Positions 59,939 through 64,000 of a stretch of 64,000 nt of DNA are shown here, piece by piece. Each line of letters starts with the position of its first letter. Position 1 is the stretch's first letter. The DNA comes from Caulobacter sp. Root1455 (GTDB lineage: Bacteria > Pseudomonadota > Alphaproteobacteria > Caulobacterales > Caulobacteraceae), in the NCBI RefSeq assembly GCF_001426905.1, contig NZ_LMFQ01000009.1:105-64104 (forward strand), in the 5' to 3' direction. The translations under genes were made by a program, and so were the position numbers. The notes below the pieces were generated by a model. It saw only the letters and a program-made list of their open reading frames with translations, did not search any database and was not told the origin of the DNA.

Positions 59939-61516
59939 ATGGCGACGCCGGACATCCGCAAACCCTCCTGGGTCACCTACTGGAGCTGGGGTTCCGGCGA
60001 CATGCTGGGAGCCGGGGCTCAGGCGGTCATAACCGGCTGGCTGGCCTACTTCTTCATCACCTTCTGCGGTCTGTCGGCGGTCGAGACGGGCCTGATCCTG
60101 GGCCTGCCGCGACTGCTGGAAGCGATCACCTGCCCGCTGATCGGCTACATCTCGGACAACCTGCGCCACACATGGGTCGGGCGGCGCATCGGCCGACGCA
60201 AGATCTTCCTGATCGTCACCATCCCGCTGCTGCCCGCCTTCGCCCTGATCTTCGTCACGGGCCAGACCTTCACCTACTACCTTCTCACCTTCGTCTTCTT
60301 CGAGTTCCTCTACACGATGTTCCTGATCCCGTGGGAAACCCTCGCGGCAGAAATGACTAAAGATTACAAAGAGAAGGCCAAGTTCGCCGGCGTGCGGATG
60401 CTGATCGCCCAGAGCTCGGCGATCCTGGCCTCCTACCTGCCGACCCTGATCATCAACCACTTCGGCGGCAAGGATTCGTCCGGCACCTTCCTGATCATGG
60501 CGGCGATCTTCGGCGGCCTGTTCAGCCTAGTCGTGCTGCTAGTGGTGCTGTTCACCTGGGAGCGGCCCTATACCGAGGCCGAAAAGCTGATCCAGCCCGA
60601 GCCCATGGACTGGGCCAAGGCCGCGCTGATCCCGGTCAACATGTTCCGCGACCTGTTCTCGACCCTGCGCATCAAGGCCTTCCGCCAGCACCTGTCGCTG
60701 TATCTGGGCGGCTATATCTCGCAGGACATCTTCAACACCGCCTTCCCCCTGTTCGTGGCGACGGTGATGATGGGGGCCACCCTGGTGATCTCGCAGTTGA
60801 TGACCACAATGTACGTCGCCCAGCTGATCTCGGTGATGATCGCCATCAACGTGGTCATCCGCACCGGGCCCACCGTCGCGTACCGCATGGCCATCAGCTT
60901 CGTCGGCGCGGCCCTGCTGCTGTTCCTGGCCTTCTACCTGATCCGGCCGGCGGGCTTCGCCGAGGGCCCGACGGCCCTGGGCGGCAACCTGTTCGGCGGC
61001 GGCGCCTCGCCGACCGTGCTGTTCTGGCTGTTCGTGCCGATCATCCTGGCGGGCCTGGGCCGCGGCACGCTGAACTTCGTGCCCTGGAGCGTCTACAATT
61101 ACCTGCCCGACGTCGACGAGGCCGTGACCGGCCAGCGCCGCGAGGGCATCTTCGCCGGGGTGATGACCTTCGTGCGCAAGATCGCCCAGTCGGGGGCCAT
61201 CGTCGTCACCACCTCGCTGATCGGCCTGGGCGGCTATATCTCCGCCGACAAGGCCCATCCCGGCGTGGCCGTGGTCCAGTCGCCCGAGGCGGTGCGCGCC
61301 GTCGTGCTGGTGATGGTCGGCGGGCCGATCCTGGTCATGCTGTGGGGCCTCTGGATGTCGTGGTCCTTCCGCCTGAACGCCCGCACGCATGAGGTCCTGA
61401 TCCACGAGGTCGAACGCCTGCGCGCCGGGGCCACCGAGGCCGAGAGCGACGAGTCCAAGGCGATCGTCGAGAACCTGACCGGTTGGCGCTACGAGCGGCT
61501 GTGGGGGCGCGGGTAG
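59939..61516 (+). CDS. MFS transporter, glycoside-pentoside-hexuronide:cation symporter (GPH) type
   Basis: 525 residues from ATG at 59939 with AAGGGAAGAG upstream. Twelve hydrophobic segments. The GPH pattern includes YWSWGSGDMLGAGAQAVITG and LGLPRLLEAITCPLIGYISD, followed by WVGRRIGRRKIFLI, and later IPWETLAAEMTKDYKEKAK, a typical cytoplasmic loop. In the second half RREGIFAGVMTFVRKIAQSG is characteristic. Placed after GH105, it most likely imports unsaturated rhamnogalacturonan disaccharide or L-rhamnose. Confidence 0.92.
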   Translation: MATPDIRKPSWVTYWSWGSGDMLGAGAQAVITGWLAYFFITFCGLSAVETGLILGLPRLLEAITCPLIGYISDNLRHTWVGRRIGRRKIFLIVTIPLLPAFALIFVTGQTFTYYLLTFVFFEFLYTMFLIPWETLAAEMTKDYKEKAKFAGVRMLIAQSSAILASYLPTLIINHFGGKDSSGTFLIMAAIFGGLFSLVVLLVVLFTWERPYTEAEKLIQPEPMDWAKAALIPVNMFRDLFSTLRIKAFRQHLSLYLGGYISQDIFNTAFPLFVATVMMGATLVISQLMTTMYVAQLISVMIAINVVIRTGPTVAYRMAISFVGAALLLFLAFYLIRPAGFAEGPTALGGNLFGGGASPTVLFWLFVPIILAGLGRGTLNFVPWSVYNYLPDVDEAVTGQRREGIFAGVMTFVRKIAQSGAIVVTTSLIGLGGYISADKAHPGVAVVQSPEAVRAVVLVMVGGPILVMLWGLWMSWSFRLNARTHEVLIHEVERLRAGATEAESDESKAIVENLTGWRYERLWGRG

Positions 61517-61552
61517 GCTCTAGAGCGTTCTACTTTCAGCGCCGCGCTTGGT

Positions 61553-61569
61553 CCTCGTCCTTCGACAAG
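61553..61569. repeat. Truncated copy 4 of the CCTCGTCCTTCGACAAG repeat
   Basis: CCTCGTCCTTCGACAAG followed directly by GTTTTCGCC: the left arm only, joined to sequence resembling the flank of the right arm. This looks like an internal deletion of a full repeat. Confidence 0.7.
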
Positions 61570-61593
61570 GTTTTCGCCTCCCGAATTTGATCC

Positions 61594-61932
61594 CTACCCC
61601 TGACCGGGGACCGGCAGCCTCTCCATGATCTCCACCGAGTCCCCCGGGAAGATCGCGAAGTGCGGGTGGTTCTCGAACATCGCCGCCGCCGCCTCGTGGG
61701 ACTCGGCCCGGACGATCACATAGCCGGCGACGCGGTTGCGAATGTCGCTGACGCCGTCCGCCCCTGTCTTCTTGGTCTTGCCCAAGGGACCGCCGCCGTC
61801 GACCACCGCCGCGGCGTGATCGGCCATCCACTGACCCCACGCGGCCATGCCCTTGGTCTTGGTTTCGTCGCTGAGCGACGAGGGGTCCATCGGCGTGTCG
61901 GATCCCATGTACAGAGCCAGAAACGTCTTCAT
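61594..61932 (-). CDS. YCII-related domain protein
   Basis: 112 residues from ATG at 61932, chosen because GGGAG lies at good spacing. KTFLALYMGSDTPMDPSSLS, the GQWMADHAAAVVDGGGPLG segment and YVIVRAESHEAAAAMFENHP fit the YCII/DGPF ferredoxin-like family, whose members often accompany sigma factors or metabolic genes. Here it is convergent to the transporter and divergent from the glycosidase at 62067. Function unknown. Confidence 0.88.
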   Translation of the reverse strand: MKTFLALYMGSDTPMDPSSLSDETKTKGMAAWGQWMADHAAAVVDGGGPLGKTKKTGADGVSDIRNRVAGYVIVRAESHEAAAAMFENHPHFAIFPGDSVEIMERLPVPGQG

Positions 61933-62066
61933 CGCCATCTCCCTTGTTGGCGTGCCCCCTACAGGACGGGCGGGAGCCTAACGCTTTCCTCGCCGGACTC
62001 GCATGAAAGATTGGCGACGCCCGCCAAGCCGAATAATACTCAGACAAAATTACCGGGGAGGATCGG

Positions 62067-64000
62067 ATGGCGTCGACGAGACTGGGCTTGAAGCTGGCCA
62101 TGGCGCTGTGGGCGACGACGGCCCTGGTCGCGCCGCCCGCCCTGGCGGCCTCGCCGAAGCTGGACGCCCACGCGATCGCCACGGCCCGGTTTGGAAACGA
62201 CGCCCCCTGGTACGAGGGCAATATCCCGCTGTTCGAATCCTCGGACCAGAAGCTGGAGCAGATCTACTACTACCGCTGGAGCGTGTTCCGCGCCCACCAG
62301 CGCGACCTGGGTCCGCGCGGCTATATCACCACCGAGTTCCTGGACGACGTCGGCTGGCAGCGCGAGCCCTATGCCAGCCTCAACGACGCCACTGGCTTCC
62401 ACATCCAGGAGGGGCGCTGGCTGCGCGACCGGCGCTATGCCGGCGACTATGTCGACTTCATGTACGAGGGCGGCGGCAACGACCGCCACTTCGCCGAGGC
62501 CATCGCCGACGCGACCTGGGCCCGCTTCCTGGTCGACGGCGACCAGGACGCCGCCACCCGCCACCTCGGCGCGATGAAGCACATCTACGCCCTGTGGGAC
62601 GACCACTACGACTTCGACAAGAAGCTGTACTGGATCGAGCCGCTGCTGGACGCCACCGAATATACGATCAGCTCGATCGACGCCTCGGGCGGCAAGGACG
62701 GCTTCAGAGGCGGCGACGCCTTCCGTCCCTCGATCAACAGCTACATGTACGCCAACGCCCGGGCGATCAGCGGGCTGGCGGCCCTGACCGGCGACACGGC
62801 GACCGCCGCCGACTACGCCGCCCGCGCCGACGTGCTGAAGGTGGAGGTGCAGAAGAGCCTGTGGAGCCAGGACTTCGCCCACTTCATCGACCGCTACAAG
62901 GTCAACAACGCGCACGTGAAATACTGGGACCCGATCCGCGGCCGCGAGCTGGTCGGCTACCTGCCCTGGACCTTCGGCCTGCCCGACGACACCCCGGCCT
63001 ACGCCCAGGCCTGGAAGCACGCGGTCGATCCGAACCAGTTGGCCGGGCCGGCCGGCCTGCGCACCGTCGAGCCGTCGTACGAGCACTACATGCGCCAGTA
63101 CCGCTACGAGGGGACCGCGCCGGAGTGCCAGTGGAACGGGCCGGTCTGGCCGTTCCAGACCACCCAGGTGCTGACGGGCCTGGCCAACCTGCTGAGCGAC
63201 TACCATCAGGACGTGGTCACCCGCGCCGACTACGCCCGCCTGCTGGCCCAGTACACCCAGCTGCATTTCAAGGACGGCAAGCCGGACCTCGAGGAGGACT
63301 ACGATCCGGCCACCGGCAAAGCCATCGTCGGCCTGGCCCGCAGCCACCACTACAATCACTCCGGCTATGTCGACCTGGTCATCAGCGGCCTGGTCGGCCT
63401 GCGGCCCCGCGCCGACGACGTGCTGGAGGTCAATCCGCTGGCCCCCAGCGACCCGACCGATCCGAACTTCCTGCAGTATTTCAGTCTGCGGGACGCGCCC
63501 TATCACGGCCATCTGGTCGGGATCTCGTGGGACGCCGACGGCTCGCGCTACGGCCGCCAAGGCCTGGTGGTGACGGTGGACGGCCAGGAGGTCGCCGCCT
63601 CGCCGACCTTGAAAAGGCTGACCGCGCCGCTGGCGCGCAAGGCGCCGACGCCGATCGCCCGGCCGATCGACCTGGCGGTCAATCTGGTGCGCTCGGACTA
63701 TCCGCGCGGCTCGGCCTCGGCCGGCGACGATCCCAAGACCGTTCACCAGGCCCTGGACGGGCGGGTGTGGTTCTTCCCGGAGATGGCCAACGGCTGGTCG
63801 CCGGGTGCGGACGCGAAGCAGCCGTGGTTCGCGATCGACTTCGGCAAGCCGGTGTCGGTGCGCTCGGCCGAGCTCAGCTTCTTCGCCGACGACAAGACCT
63901 TCTCCGGACCGTCGCGCTACCGGCTTGAGGCCTGGCGCGACGGCAAGTGGGTGGACCTGGCCAAGGCCCCCGCTCCGTTGGCCAACGGCGTCGACCGCAC
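62067..64000 (+). CDS. MGH1/GH63-like (alpha/alpha)6 glycoside hydrolase with discoidin-like tail, partial at window end
   Basis: 644 residues in the window; the frame is open at the edge. The ATG has GGGGAGG 5 bases upstream and a signal peptide (LAMALWATTALVAPPALAA). The N-terminal part reads QKLEQIYYYRWSVFRAHQRD. Barrel motifs include ITTEFLDDVGWQREPYASLN, LYWIEPLLDATEYTISSIDA, and CQWNGPVWPFQTTQVLTGLA, the last like the WRGPVWP motif of GH63/GH37 clans. From ~550 on, KTVHQALDGRVWFFPE and WFAIDFGKPVSVRSAELSFF resemble an F5/8 type C module. Substrate unknown; context suggests a pectin side chain. Confidence 0.82.
   Translation, partial: MASTRLGLKLAMALWATTALVAPPALAASPKLDAHAIATARFGNDAPWYEGNIPLFESSDQKLEQIYYYRWSVFRAHQRDLGPRGYITTEFLDDVGWQREPYASLNDATGFHIQEGRWLRDRRYAGDYVDFMYEGGGNDRHFAEAIADATWARFLVDGDQDAATRHLGAMKHIYALWDDHYDFDKKLYWIEPLLDATEYTISSIDASGGKDGFRGGDAFRPSINSYMYANARAISGLAALTGDTATAADYAARADVLKVEVQKSLWSQDFAHFIDRYKVNNAHVKYWDPIRGRELVGYLPWTFGLPDDTPAYAQAWKHAVDPNQLAGPAGLRTVEPSYEHYMRQYRYEGTAPECQWNGPVWPFQTTQVLTGLANLLSDYHQDVVTRADYARLLAQYTQLHFKDGKPDLEEDYDPATGKAIVGLARSHHYNHSGYVDLVISGLVGLRPRADDVLEVNPLAPSDPTDPNFLQYFSLRDAPYHGHLVGISWDADGSRYGRQGLVVTVDGQEVAASPTLKRLTAPLARKAPTPIARPIDLAVNLVRSDYPRGSASAGDDPKTVHQALDGRVWFFPEMANGWSPGADAKQPWFAIDFGKPVSVRSAELSFFADDKTFSGPSRYRLEAWRDGKWVDLAKAPAPLANGVDR

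Noticed and set aside
62003-63928. 641-codon plus-strand frame at the window end
   Set aside because: Arg/Gly/Pro-rich and shifted relative to the frame from 62067, which has a signal peptide, ribosome site, barrel motifs and continues past the window edge.

Overview
The window reads as chromosome of a high-GC alphaproteobacterium, most likely a Caulobacter or close relative. Evidence: very G/C-rich third codon positions; the alphaproteobacterial gene order hisD - UPF0262 - low-Mr phosphatase - infA - maf - RNase E/G - yacG; murA followed by a DUF2948 gene; a tRNA-His with a G1-U72 pair and A73, as reported for Caulobacter; and a large TonB-dependent receptor sitting among polysaccharide-degrading enzymes. 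The species assignment is inference from gene content.

Layout. 0-27 kb is mostly housekeeping: acyl-CoA dehydrogenase, an FAD amine oxidase, an XRE regulator, tRNA-His, an exbB-exbD-tonB operon, tRNA-Phe, the hisD-to-yacG operon, a GNAT acetyltransferase, a VOC protein, an atypical-composition orphan gene, an NCS1 permease, an M1 peptidase, EthD and MaoC proteins, a large MORN-like/M23 protein, murA-DUF2948 and tRNA-Thr. Intergenic DNA here carries several palindromic repeat families.

27-64 kb is a plant pectin (rhamnogalacturonan-I) utilisation locus. A coupled operon encodes a CE12 esterase, an alpha/beta esterase, a GH28 hydrolase and a DUF6250 protein. A TonB-dependent receptor is divergent from a PL11 rhamnogalacturonan lyase and a secreted PL22 oligogalacturonate lyase. 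After an esterase/EF-hand pair and a two-component system come a GH2 galactosidase, a broken toxin-antitoxin pair, a second CE12 esterase, an FMN L-lactate dehydrogenase, an L-rhamnose dehydrogenase-like SDR and an IclR regulator (minus strand). Divergent from the IclR gene (plus strand) are L-rhamnonate dehydratase, an FAH-family hydrolase, an SDR, a lactonase, L-rhamnose mutarotase, a GH43-GH35 fusion enzyme, a GH105 hydrolase, a GPH-type symporter and, at the window edge, an MGH1/GH63-like glycosidase with a discoidin-like tail.

Together these fit a full route: outer-membrane uptake, periplasmic deacetylation and depolymerisation, removal of galactose/arabinose side chains, import, cleavage of unsaturated rhamnogalacturonan disaccharide, and non-phosphorylating conversion of L-rhamnose to pyruvate plus L-lactate, with L-lactate oxidised by the adjacent flavoprotein. 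Shared DNA motifs before the receptor/PL11, CE12, GH2 and IclR genes suggest a common regulator. Other notable points: a palindromic repeat inserted in frame in the signal-peptide region of the GH43-GH35 gene, a ParE-like toxin with an in-frame stop at codon 8, a histidine kinase with Tyr in place of the H-box Pro, and covarying palindromic repeats.
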